Shown piece by piece: positions 8,049 through 16,524 of a DNA stretch of 56,087 nucleotides (position 1 is the first letter of the stretch; the number at the start of each line of letters is the position of its first letter). The position numbers and the translations under genes were made by a program. The stretch comes from Alphaproteobacteria bacterium. GTDB taxonomy: Bacteria; Pseudomonadota; Alphaproteobacteria; JACZXZ01. The notes below the pieces were generated by a model that did no database searches, was not told the origin of the DNA, and worked only from the letters and a program-made list of their open reading frames with translations. Location of the stretch: contig DASPOR010000210.1 in NCBI GenBank assembly GCA_035625915.1, forward strand, positions 1 through 56,087, given 5' to 3'.

Positions 8049-11000
8049 ATGCAGCAGATTGCGGACTGGCTGGAAAAGCTCGGTCTCGGGCAATACGCTC
8101 AGCGTTTTGCCGAGAATGAGATTGATATTTCCGTGCTCCCCCATCTTAGCGATCAGGACCTCAAGGACATCGGCGTTCCGCTGGGGCATCGGAGGAAATT
8201 ACTCGCGGCCATTACTGAGTTTGATGGCGCTGCCCGTGCAACTCCTGAACCTGCTTTGCAAACGGAAGCGAAGACCCAAGACACCGCCGAGCGCCGCCAA
8301 GTCACGGTAATGTTCTCAGACCTGGCCGGTTCGACTGCGCTCTCAGCCCGCATGGACCCAGAGGACTTGCGCGAGGTAATTTCGGTCTATCAGAAAAGCG
8401 TTGCCGAGACGGTGCGCCGCTTCGACGGGTTCGTGGCGAAATACATGGGCGACGGCGTGCTGATCTACTTCGGCTATCCCCAAGCACATGAGGATGACGC
8501 GGAGCGGGCGGTGCGAGCCGGACTAGAGGTGGTCACGGCGGTTGCGGGGCTAAAGGCACCAGTTTCGTTGCAAACACGGATCGGCATTGAGACCGGATTA
8601 GTAGTTGTCGGCGACCTGATCGGTTCGGGCGAGGCGCAGGAACGCGGCATCGTCGGCGAGACACCGAATCTGGCGGCACGCCTCCAAGGGATCGCCGAGC
8701 CGAACACGGTGGTCATCGGCGAAGGAACCCGGAGACTTCTTGGCAATCTGTTTGAGTTCGAGGACCTCGGGGCGAAAAACCTCAAGGGTATCGCCGGGCC
8801 AGTGCGAGCCTGGGCGGCGCTGCGGGCTAGTTCGGCGGAAGGCCGCTTCGAGGCGCTTCACGCCAGCGGCCTGACCGCGCTGGTCGGACGGGAAGAAGAA
8901 ACCGAACTGCTGCTGCGGCGCTGGGCGAGAGCTAAGAGCGGCGAAGGCCAGGTGGCGCTCCTTTCCGGCGAGGCCGGTATCGGCAAATCGCGGCTCGCCG
9001 CCGCGATACTGGAAAACCTCGCCGGTGAGCCGCACACGCGGCTGCGTTATTTCTGCTCGCCGCAGCACACCGACAGCGCGTTTTATCCGATCATCGGCCA
9101 GATGGAACGCGCCGCTGGACTGACGTACGACGACACGCCGCCAGCGAAGCTCGACAAGCTCGATCTTCTGCTGGCGCCGACTTCGACCCCCAAACAGGAA
9201 GCCGCACTCTTTGCCGAGATGCTGTCGCTGCCGAACGACGGCCGCTATCCCGCGCTCGATCTGCCGCCGCCGCAGCGCCGGCAAAGAACACTGGAAGCGC
9301 TGATTGCGCAGATCGAGGCGCTGACACGCTCCGCTCCGGTGCTGATGATCTTCGAGGATGCGCATTGGACCGACCCAACCAGCTTGGAAGCGTTCGGTCG
9401 AGCAGTGGACCGGATTCGGACCCTTCGCGTGTTGTTGATCGTGACGTACCGGCCGGAATTCGAACCGCCTTGGATTGGACGACCGCACGTGACCGCGCTG
9501 ACCATCAATCGGTGGGCGGAGCGCGACATCGACGCCATGATCGACGGCGTGGTCGGCAACAAACATCTGCCGAGGAGCGTCCGGCAAGACATCATCGAGC
9601 GCAGCGACGGCATTCCACTGTTCGTGGAAGAGATGACCAAGGCGGTATTGGAAGCAGCCAACGAGGGAACGGCGGAACGCGTGGTTGCAGTTATCCCATC
9701 GCCGTCGGTTGCGGTTCCTGCGAGCCTCCACGCCTCGCTGATGGCACGCCTCGACCGGCTTGGCCCGGCCAAGGAGTTGGCGCAGATCGGGGCTGCAATC
9801 GGCCGGGAGTTCTCTCACGGCCTAATGGCCGCGGTGGCAGGCAAACCGGAGGCGGAAGTCCAGCCGGCGCTCGACCGCCTTGTTGCCGCCGGCCTGTTGT
9901 TCCGACAGGGATCGCCGCCACATGCGACCTACCTGTTCAAACATGCGCTGGTGCAGGACGCTGCCTATGGCACGTTGCTGCGCGGCCCGCGTCAGGAACT
10001 GCACGCGCGGATCGCAGCTGCCATCGAAACAGGGATGCCGGAGCGCGTTGAGCGCGAGCCGGATTTGCTAGCCTATCACTATGCGGAGGCCGGGCAGCCG
10101 GATACGGCGGCCGGCTATTGGCTTGCCGCCGGTCGGCTCGCAGCCCGGCGTTCGGCGAACAGCGAAGCGGTTGCCCATCTGAGGCGCGGAATCGCCGCGG
10201 TGCGCGGGCTGCCGGAGACCTTGGAGCGTAACCGCCTGGAACTGGCATTGCAGCTGGCGCTTGGCCCGGCGCTGGTGTCAAGCCGTGGGTTCGGTGACGC
10301 CGAGGCGTCGACCGGCTATCAGCGCGCCGCCGAACTGGCTCGGCGGCTCGGCGACGATCGCGACCGATTTGCCGCAACCTGGGGGTTGTGGATCACGATC
10401 CGGGCGAAGAGCGCTAGCGACCACATGCGCCTACGGCTCCAGTATTTGGGCGAAATGGTCGAGGCCGCCGAGCGGACTGGCGATGCCGAACTGCTGCTGC
10501 AAGCCCATCATTCCTCTTGGTCGACACGCATCTGGAATGGAGAATTCGCCAGCGCCAGCGAGCACGTGCGCTCCGGGCTTGCGCTCTACGACTCGGAAAG
10601 GCATCACCACCATGCGCTGATGTACGGCGGTCACGATCCAGGGGTCTGCGGCAACGGACAGGGTGCAGTCGCTCTGTGGGCGCTGGGCTGGCCCGATCGG
10701 GCCGTGCAGAGCGCCCGCGAAAGCATCGTGTTGGGTGAGACCTTGGATCATATGCCGAGCCTCCTTCACTCGCTGCGGTTCGCTACCAGCGTTTATTTTC
10801 TGCGGCGGCAAGCGGCTGACGTACTGGCGTGCAGTGCGCGACTGCTGGCGCTAGGTAGCGAGCATGGCCTGAAAATGTACGAGGCGATCGGCGGCGTCTT
10901 TCATGGGTGGGCGCTCATTCAACAGCTTGACGCGCAAGCCGGCCTGGCCGAATTGCGCGCGGCTGTCGCCACCTATGCCACCACTGCGCATATGAACTTG

Positions 11001-11393
11001 GACCTTTACCGCGCCATCTTGGCCGAAGCCGAACTGCGAGCCGGCAATTTTGAGGAGGGCACGGCGATCCTGATCCAAGGTGAACTAAGTACTGACGAAT
11101 GGTGGCGGGCGGGGTATCTCCGCTTGCGCGGCGACTTGCTGCTACGCGGCTCTAACGACGACCGAGGTGCAGCTGAGCGACGATATCGCCAAGCAATCAG
11201 CGTTGCGGCGGGGCAGCAGGCCAAGTCGCTTGAACTGCGCGCCGCGACAAGCCTAGCGATGCTGTTGGGCGAACAGGGGAAGCGCAGCGAGGGTTATGCC
11301 GCGCTGGCTCCGGTCTATGGCTGGTTCACTGAAGGCTTCGGCACGCTGGATCTGAAAGAGGCTAAGGCGTTGCTCGGTGAGCTGCACCCTTGA
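8049..11393 (+). CDS. SAM domain - class III nucleotidyl cyclase - AAA-type ATPase - TPR signalling protein
   Basis: A protein of 1114 residues. The order is a SAM domain (residues about 1-58, MQQIADWLEKLGLGQYAQRF), a class III adenylate/guanylate cyclase catalytic domain (about 83-260), a STAND/AAA-type ATPase (Walker A GEAGIGKS at 307-314, Walker B VLMIFEDAHW near 431-440) and a TPR-like helical C-terminus. Metal-binding Asp91 (MFSDLAGST) and Asp135 (KYMGDGV) are present, as is NLAARLQ with the transition-state Asn and Arg, so the cyclase looks active. An upstream extension to 7821 is not family-like; ATG 8049 begins the SAM domain. Such proteins are common in Bradyrhizobium-like bacteria, mostly with unknown inputs. 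It lies next to an insertion sequence, in an accessory patch. Confidence 0.88.
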   Translation: MQQIADWLEKLGLGQYAQRFAENEIDISVLPHLSDQDLKDIGVPLGHRRKLLAAITEFDGAARATPEPALQTEAKTQDTAERRQVTVMFSDLAGSTALSARMDPEDLREVISVYQKSVAETVRRFDGFVAKYMGDGVLIYFGYPQAHEDDAERAVRAGLEVVTAVAGLKAPVSLQTRIGIETGLVVVGDLIGSGEAQERGIVGETPNLAARLQGIAEPNTVVIGEGTRRLLGNLFEFEDLGAKNLKGIAGPVRAWAALRASSAEGRFEALHASGLTALVGREEETELLLRRWARAKSGEGQVALLSGEAGIGKSRLAAAILENLAGEPHTRLRYFCSPQHTDSAFYPIIGQMERAAGLTYDDTPPAKLDKLDLLLAPTSTPKQEAALFAEMLSLPNDGRYPALDLPPPQRRQRTLEALIAQIEALTRSAPVLMIFEDAHWTDPTSLEAFGRAVDRIRTLRVLLIVTYRPEFEPPWIGRPHVTALTINRWAERDIDAMIDGVVGNKHLPRSVRQDIIERSDGIPLFVEEMTKAVLEAANEGTAERVVAVIPSPSVAVPASLHASLMARLDRLGPAKELAQIGAAIGREFSHGLMAAVAGKPEAEVQPALDRLVAAGLLFRQGSPPHATYLFKHALVQDAAYGTLLRGPRQELHARIAAAIETGMPERVEREPDLLAYHYAEAGQPDTAAGYWLAAGRLAARRSANSEAVAHLRRGIAAVRGLPETLERNRLELALQLALGPALVSSRGFGDAEASTGYQRAAELARRLGDDRDRFAATWGLWITIRAKSASDHMRLRLQYLGEMVEAAERTGDAELLLQAHHSSWSTRIWNGEFASASEHVRSGLALYDSERHHHHALMYGGHDPGVCGNGQGAVALWALGWPDRAVQSARESIVLGETLDHMPSLLHSLRFATSVYFLRRQAADVLACSARLLALGSEHGLKMYEAIGGVFHGWALIQQLDAQAGLAELRAAVATYATTAHMNLDLYRAILAEAELRAGNFEEGTAILIQGELSTDEWWRAGYLRLRGDLLLRGSNDDRGAAERRYRQAISVAAGQQAKSLELRAATSLAMLLGEQGKRSEGYAALAPVYGWFTEGFGTLDLKEAKALLGELHP

Positions 11394-11429
11394 GGGCTTG
11401 ATCTTGGCGAAACTCAGTGAATTTCCAGT

Positions 11430-12353
11430 CTAGGGCGTTCCTGACACCTTGAGTATTTCGATCAGCTTGCGGTCACGCCAGCGTTGCAGATCGCCGATGC
11501 TGCGCGAACCGGCCTCCGCCGCAACGCCATCGATGATCAATTGGCGCACGGGCTCGGTAAGTCGCGTCGCACCGAGATCGTCCATCCAGTTCTGCATCGG
11601 GCCGGCGAGATGCGTCATGAAATGCGTCATGCCGCCTTCGCCCCCGGCGAGGTGAAATGTCAGGTGGGGCCCCATCAGTGCCCAGCGTAGGCCGGGGCCG
11701 AAGGCGATTGCGGCATCGACATCGGCGACCGAGGCCACGCCTTCCGCCACCAGGTGAATTGCTTCGCGCCACAGCGCCGCCTGCAACCGGTTGGCCACAT
11801 GGCCACGCACTTCCTTCCTGATTTGGACAGGGCGCTTGCCGAGCTCGTGGTAGAAATCCATTGCCGCAGCGAGCGCTCGCGCCGATGTTTTTGCGCCGCC
11901 GACCACCTCGACCAGCGGGATGAGATGGGGCGGATTGAAGGGATGGCCGATCACGCAGCGTTGTGGGTGCTTGCATTTGGCGCTCACGCGGCTGATCAGC
12001 AGGCCCGACGAGCTTGACGCAATCACCGTGTCATCCGGCAGGGCGGCATCAATCTCGGCGAACAACTCGATTTTCAAATCCTCGCGCTCCGGCCCGTTTT
12101 CCTGAACGAACTCTGCACCGTTGACGGCCGCGGCCACGCCGCGGTGGAAACTCATACGTTGGGCGCTTGCGCCGGGCACGACCAGCCCGAGCTGTTGCAG
12201 TGTCGGCCAGGCATTGTTGACGAAGTGGCGGGCAAAGTCTTCCGCACCGGCCGCCGGATCGGTGGCGGCCACCTCGAAGCCGCGCGCGAGGAAGATGGCT
12301 GCCCAGCTGGCGCCGACGGTGCCAGCGCCGATTACCGCTACGCGACGTGTCAT
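11430..12353 (-). CDS. 3-hydroxyacyl-CoA dehydrogenase family protein, L-carnitine dehydrogenase-like
   Basis: About 307 residues. The N-terminal Rossmann motif is AVIGAGTVGASWAAIFLARG, followed by SSSSGL, GHPFNPPHLIPLVEVVGG (the catalytic His region of the family) and RGHVANRLQAALWREA starting the C-terminal helical domain. This arrangement matches NAD-dependent L-carnitine dehydrogenases and short 3-hydroxybutyryl-CoA dehydrogenases; carnitine is the better guess but not provable here. The ATG at 12353 begins the Rossmann fold; an in-frame ATG at 12413 would add 20 residues unlike the family. No other carnitine genes are adjacent. It converges with the cyclase gene, with a gap of only 36 bases. 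Confidence 0.82.
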   Translation of the reverse strand: MTRRVAVIGAGTVGASWAAIFLARGFEVAATDPAAGAEDFARHFVNNAWPTLQQLGLVVPGASAQRMSFHRGVAAAVNGAEFVQENGPEREDLKIELFAEIDAALPDDTVIASSSSGLLISRVSAKCKHPQRCVIGHPFNPPHLIPLVEVVGGAKTSARALAAAMDFYHELGKRPVQIRKEVRGHVANRLQAALWREAIHLVAEGVASVADVDAAIAFGPGLRWALMGPHLTFHLAGGEGGMTHFMTHLAGPMQNWMDDLGATRLTEPVRQLIIDGVAAEAGSRSIGDLQRWRDRKLIEILKVSGTP

Positions 12354-12472
12354 GGCAAACTCGCTGTTGGCGTTGTTTAGGAAATCCGGATAGCCAAGCG
12401 GGATGTTAGGCATTTTCGGCTGCGATTAGAAGACTCGATTCATCTGATGGAGAGCGCCGCCGGACGCTACAC

Positions 12473-12925
12473 ATGTCCGCCAGCGTTTTGTCAAAGATAA
12501 TCAACGCTGCTATCGCCGTAGTCGGTATCGATATCGGCAAGAATGCTTTCCATGTCGTGGGCCAGGATGAGCGCGGCGGCATCGTGCTGCATCAGAAATG
12601 GTCGCGTGGCCAGTTAGCGGCACGCTTTGCCTCCATGCCGCCGTGCCTAGTCGGTGCGCATCACCTCAGTCGCCGGCTTAAAGCGAAGGGACAGAAGAAC
12701 GACTTCCGCGACGCCGTGGCGGTGCAACGGCCAACGATGAAGTTCGTTGCCACCAAGACCGCCGATCAACTCGACCTGCGGGCTATGCACCGGGGGCAAG
12801 AGCGGCTAGTCAGCCAGCCCACCGGCATCATCAATCAGATCCGTGCCTTCCTGCTGGAGCGCGGTGTTGCGGTGCGATAGGGACAACGCTTCTTGCGAGC
12901 CGAGCTACCGCGCATGCTTGCGCTA
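12473..12925 (+). pseudogene. IS110-family transposase remnant
   Basis: The N-terminal DEDD-transposase part reads VVGIDIGKNAFHVVGQDERG, then KGQKNDFRDA, QRPTMKFVATKTADQLDL and GIINQIRAFLLERGVAVR. It has internal losses compared with intact relatives: the block between PPCLVGA and HHLSRRL is short, and residues are missing before KGQKNDF and after NDFRDA. Translation then hits TAG at 12878-12880, where relatives have a Gln codon. The same frame continues beyond the stop (RFLRAELPRMLA), showing a nonsense change in a decaying copy. The C-terminal half is absent. It is an old, non-functional insertion. Confidence 0.85.
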
Positions 12926-13086
12926 AATTGCTGCGGTACATGAGTCTCTTGTTGGCCCATCGCGAGCCATTGCGCTGCTGCACGAACTTGGTCGCTATAG
13001 GAGCAAAGCAGACGTAGCCTGCGTCGCAGCAGGCCGCCGGGTTTATGGGTACACGGCCTAGAGAAAAATAGAGAGGAGGGACTAAG

Positions 13087-13485
13087 ATGAGACACGCGAT
13101 TGTCGGCGGTTTGGCAGTAATTCTCAGCCTCGCCGTGTCGAACTCTGGAAAGGCGCAGCCCATGACGACATCGACTCCAACGACGAGAATTCTTGCTATC
13201 GGAACCATCAATCCAGGTACTGATCAAGCCAAGGTTCTTGCGATACTACCGAACGAAGTGCGGGAGACGGTCAACCTCTATTTGGATGGCAAGATCGAGC
13301 AGTGGTATTCGCTCCAGGATCGCCGGGGCGTCGCATTCATCCTGAATGTCACGGACCCCGCAGCAGCACACGAGATGCTTGAAGATCTACCGCTGGGTCG
13401 TGCTCATTTGATGAGTTTCGAACTGATCGCTCTCGGCCCGCTCAATCCGCTTCGCCAACTCTCTGGAATGACCCCTAAACATTAG
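13087..13485 (+). CDS. Small exported protein, muconolactone-isomerase-like fold
   Basis: A 132-residue protein with a signal peptide (hydrophobic VGGLAVILSLAVS, then GKAQP). A strong ribosome site, GAGAGGAGGGAC, precedes the ATG. The mature part (VLAILPNEVRETVNLYLDG, WYSLQDRRGVAFIL, AHEMLEDLPLG, MSFELIALGPLNPL) looks like the ferredoxin-like dimeric alpha-beta barrel seen in muconolactone isomerase and YciI-like proteins. An export signal on such a fold is common among hypothetical proteins, and no reaction can be assigned. It stands alone downstream of the IS110 remnant. Confidence 0.65.
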   Translation: MRHAIVGGLAVILSLAVSNSGKAQPMTTSTPTTRILAIGTINPGTDQAKVLAILPNEVRETVNLYLDGKIEQWYSLQDRRGVAFILNVTDPAAAHEMLEDLPLGRAHLMSFELIALGPLNPLRQLSGMTPKH

Positions 13486-13854
13486 CGAGCGCACCGGCGT
13501 TTTCGCGCGCTGCAAAGAAGATCAGCGAAGACATCGTGCTCAATACGCACAACAAAGAGATTTCGTCACCTATCAACCGGGATTCTCCAGATGAACCGCC
13601 GCTCAGCGGCTCCTGGGCGACACACCCAGACCTTACCCGTTCCCATCGGGGACTTCGAGATCACGCGTCTGTAGGATTGAGCGCGGCGCGGCGCGGCCCT
13701 CTGGACTAATCGGGCATTGCGCCGGTAGATTGCCCATACATACCCTGTAGTTCACACATCGAAGTGTCTCGTCAACGTATTGATTTTATTTTGTTAATTG
13801 AGATTCACTGATTAAATGACTATGAACCGGGAGCGCAAAGGAGGAGGCGTTGAC
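13486..13854. other. Intergenic stretch, no gene seen
   Basis: No convincing coding frame is visible. The last 60 bases are AT-rich (TTGATTTTATTTTGTTAATTG) and lead into the ribosome site of the DUF1989 gene, so its promoter probably lies there. The exact -10/-35 was not assigned. Confidence 0.4.
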
Positions 13855-14628
13855 ATGGCCGGCATCCTGCTCGAAGGGGACAACGTGACGGAGGCGGAGC
13901 GTGCAGCCCATGCCCGGGCGATTTCGGCGGAAAAGCGCAAGGCGTCGCTCAAGCGGGCAGCCGAATTGAAGGCGACGGTCGGCGTGCAGAAGCTCGGCAA
14001 GGCGCTGCAGGTTCCCGGCCTCGTTCTCAAGGATGACGTCGTCGAACCCGGCCCCTATTCGCGCCAAATTGCTGCGGGAAATCATTTCCGGATCGTCGAC
14101 CTCGAAGGTCAGCAAGCCGTCGATTTCCTGGTTTATGACGCCGGTAATTTTGAGAACCGCTATAATGCCGCCAACACCGTCAAGCTCAACCACTCGATTT
14201 ACGTTGGCGCCGGCTTCAAGCTCTATTCCGATCTCGGCGACGTTCTGATGACCGTCGTCGAGGATACGGTCGGCCACCATGACACCCTCGGCGGCTGCTG
14301 CAGCACCGAAATCAATCGCCGACGCTACGGCATCCCCGACACGCCGAGCTGTCGAAAAAATTTCATCAAGGCGCTCGCGGAAAACGGCATGAGTCCGCGC
14401 GACATTCCGGCCAACATCAACTTCTTCATGAACGTCCCCGTCCGCCCCGACGGCTCAACCGAGATCGTCGAAGGACTGTCGATGCCGGGCGACTATGTCG
14501 ACCTTCGCGCGGAGAGGGACGTGCTGGTGGTGATTTCGAATTGCCCGCAGCTCTATAATCCGTGCTCGGGTTGGAACCCGACCCCGGTACGGCTAATCGA
14601 ATGGCGGCCGAGCCACGAGGAGCGCTGA
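13855..14628 (+). CDS. DUF1989 (urea carboxylase-associated / carboxyguanidine deiminase-like) protein
   Basis: A 257-residue protein of the DUF1989 family. Its hallmarks are YSRQIAAGNHFRIVDLEGQQ, AVDFLVYDAGNFENRYNAA, the cysteine pair region HDTLGGCCSTEINRRRYG, INFFMNVPVRPDG and the closing NCPQLYNPCSGWNPTPVRL. Family members accompany urea carboxylase; some (CgdA/CgdB) form the carboxyguanidine deiminase of guanidine breakdown. Here none of the usual partners is nearby, so the substrate is open. The start is fixed by the strong AAAGGAGGAGG (13837-13847) before ATG 13855; ATGs at 13816 and 13822 lack this. It converges with the SulP gene with a 12-base gap. Confidence 0.88.
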   Translation: MAGILLEGDNVTEAERAAHARAISAEKRKASLKRAAELKATVGVQKLGKALQVPGLVLKDDVVEPGPYSRQIAAGNHFRIVDLEGQQAVDFLVYDAGNFENRYNAANTVKLNHSIYVGAGFKLYSDLGDVLMTVVEDTVGHHDTLGGCCSTEINRRRYGIPDTPSCRKNFIKALAENGMSPRDIPANINFFMNVPVRPDGSTEIVEGLSMPGDYVDLRAERDVLVVISNCPQLYNPCSGWNPTPVRLIEWRPSHEER

Positions 14629-14640
14629 GGGCCAATATGC

Positions 14641-16320
14641 TCACGACGTCGGCCTCGTCTCGATTGAGCGCTTCCGCACGGCGTCGATAGCCTCGTGCAA
14701 GTTTCCGAAAATGCGCTCTTCGCCGATTGCGGGCGTAATCCGGTGCCGGTCCATGTCGGCGCGAAGGTAAGGGCTGACCCGCGCAAAGACCGTATCGACC
14801 CCCCCGCGTGCAAGCGCTTCGAGCAGATCGCGCACCGTTTCTGCCGCGGAGAAGTCGATGTCCGTGATGGCGGACGCCTCGACGACAAGCCAGTGAACCG
14901 GTGCTGGCGCGTGCTTGACGAGTGCGCGAACTTCGTCGGCGAAGCCATTGACGTTCGCATAGAACAAATCTGCGCCAAAACGATAGACGATCAACCCCGC
15001 CTCGGTCTGGATTCCGGGTATTGCGGGTGCCGGCGCCCAAGCACCGCCCGGGCCTGGTGCAAGTACCGACGAATGCGGGCGATAGCTGTGCCGAACGTGC
15101 CTGAGGAGCGAAAGTGCAATCGCCAACAGAATACCTTGCTCGACACCTGCCGCGGCGACCGCGGCCGCGGTGGCAAGTGCGAGTTGGAATTCGCCGGGGC
15201 TTTCGCGAAGAATGTTGCGAAGTCCCGTCACGTCGATCATGCCGACCGCGATCGTGAGCACGATTCCCGCCAGCACGCAGCGCGGCAAGTATTGAAGAGG
15301 TCCGGTGAACGCGAGGAGGACGGCGAGTGCGATGGCCGCGAACACGAGTTGCGCGACCTGGCTCTGAGCGCCTGAGCGTTCCGCCATCGCTGTCTGTGTC
15401 GGGCTGCCATTGACGACGAAGGCGCCGCTGATGGCGGCGGCGGCGTTCGCGGCGGCAAGTCCGAGAATGTCCGCATCGGCATCGACCCTCGTGCGCTGAC
15501 GGGCCGCAAACACGCGCGAGGTCGCCGCACTTTGCGCGATGATCACCACAAAGCACGATGCTGCGATCGGCAAGAGTGCTAGCACCTCGCTCCAGTTGAC
15601 CGAAGGCAGCGATAGCGACGGCAACCCACCCGGCACGGGGCCGATGACGGCGATACCGTGTTCCGCGAAACCGAAGGCAGCACTCGCCCCAATCGTTGCG
15701 ATCACCGCGATCAGAGAAACGGGAAAACGGGGCATGACAATACGCCCGAGCAGGATGGCGCCGACGACCGATATCGAGAGCATCAGCGTCGGCGCGTTGG
15801 CCGACCGTAGATTTTGCAGAATCTCCCACACTTGAGCGGGCGTGCCGTGGGCGTTAACGGTGACGCCCAGAATGTCGCCGAGCATGGCGATGCCGACTTG
15901 GAGCCCGACGCCGGCGAGAAAGCCAACCAGCACCGTTCTTGACAGGAAATCCGCGAGAAAGCCGAGCTTGAATATCCGTGCCAGGAACAGGAGGCAGGCG
16001 GTCAAGAGTGCCACGGCGCCGACGAGGGCGACATACTTGGTGCCGGCCGGCTCAGCCATGCGAGACAGCGAGCTTGAAAAGATCGCAGCGGTCGCCGAGT
16101 CGGCGGCGACGACAAGCTGGCGCGACGAACCGAAGACAGCAAACGCGACGAGCGGCAGTAGCACGGTGTAGAGGCCAGTGACGACGGGCATCCCGCCGAT
16201 GCGCGCATACCCCAGCACTTGGGGAATGTCCATCGAAGCGAGCTTCGCTCCCGCCAATGCATCGCGCACGACATCGCCGGCACGGAGGGGACGGAGGCCT
16301 GCGAAGACGATCAGCGCCAT
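14641..16320 (-). CDS. SulP/SLC26 inorganic anion transporter with STAS domain
   Basis: A 559-residue transporter. The membrane part (residues about 1-420) starts with the SulP pattern DALAGAKLASMDIPQVLGYA followed by GMPVVTGLYTVLLPL and SRQLVVAADSATAAI. The C-terminal STAS domain (about 445-550) contains LVVEASAITDIDFSAAETV. Family members carry sulfate, bicarbonate or other anions in symport with H+ or Na+; the true substrate cannot be told from sequence. No carbonic anhydrase or sulfate-assimilation gene is adjacent. It is the last gene of a - strand group and starts about 200 bases from the oxidoreductase gene, so it probably has its own promoter. Confidence 0.93.
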   Translation of the reverse strand: MALIVFAGLRPLRAGDVVRDALAGAKLASMDIPQVLGYARIGGMPVVTGLYTVLLPLVAFAVFGSSRQLVVAADSATAAIFSSSLSRMAEPAGTKYVALVGAVALLTACLLFLARIFKLGFLADFLSRTVLVGFLAGVGLQVGIAMLGDILGVTVNAHGTPAQVWEILQNLRSANAPTLMLSISVVGAILLGRIVMPRFPVSLIAVIATIGASAAFGFAEHGIAVIGPVPGGLPSLSLPSVNWSEVLALLPIAASCFVVIIAQSAATSRVFAARQRTRVDADADILGLAAANAAAAISGAFVVNGSPTQTAMAERSGAQSQVAQLVFAAIALAVLLAFTGPLQYLPRCVLAGIVLTIAVGMIDVTGLRNILRESPGEFQLALATAAAVAAAGVEQGILLAIALSLLRHVRHSYRPHSSVLAPGPGGAWAPAPAIPGIQTEAGLIVYRFGADLFYANVNGFADEVRALVKHAPAPVHWLVVEASAITDIDFSAAETVRDLLEALARGGVDTVFARVSPYLRADMDRHRITPAIGEERIFGNLHEAIDAVRKRSIETRPTS

Positions 16321-16524
16321 TGTCGATCGGGCCGAAGCGACCCGGGCTCCGTTAGCGCGGATGTCTCACGTTTTGAAATCAAGATATGACGCAATGTCCC
16401 GTTCGATTATCCCGTGTTCGCGGGTTCGTTCATTCGGGCCGGGGGTAACTTTCGAGCCGTCCGGCAGCGGCGACTTCATCCATGACAAACATGCGGGATT
16501 AAACCGCCGCATTCAAGCGGCCAT

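Noticed and set aside
8598-9818. 406-residue open frame on the - strand
   Set aside because: Antisense to the cyclase-ATPase gene; no recognisable domain.
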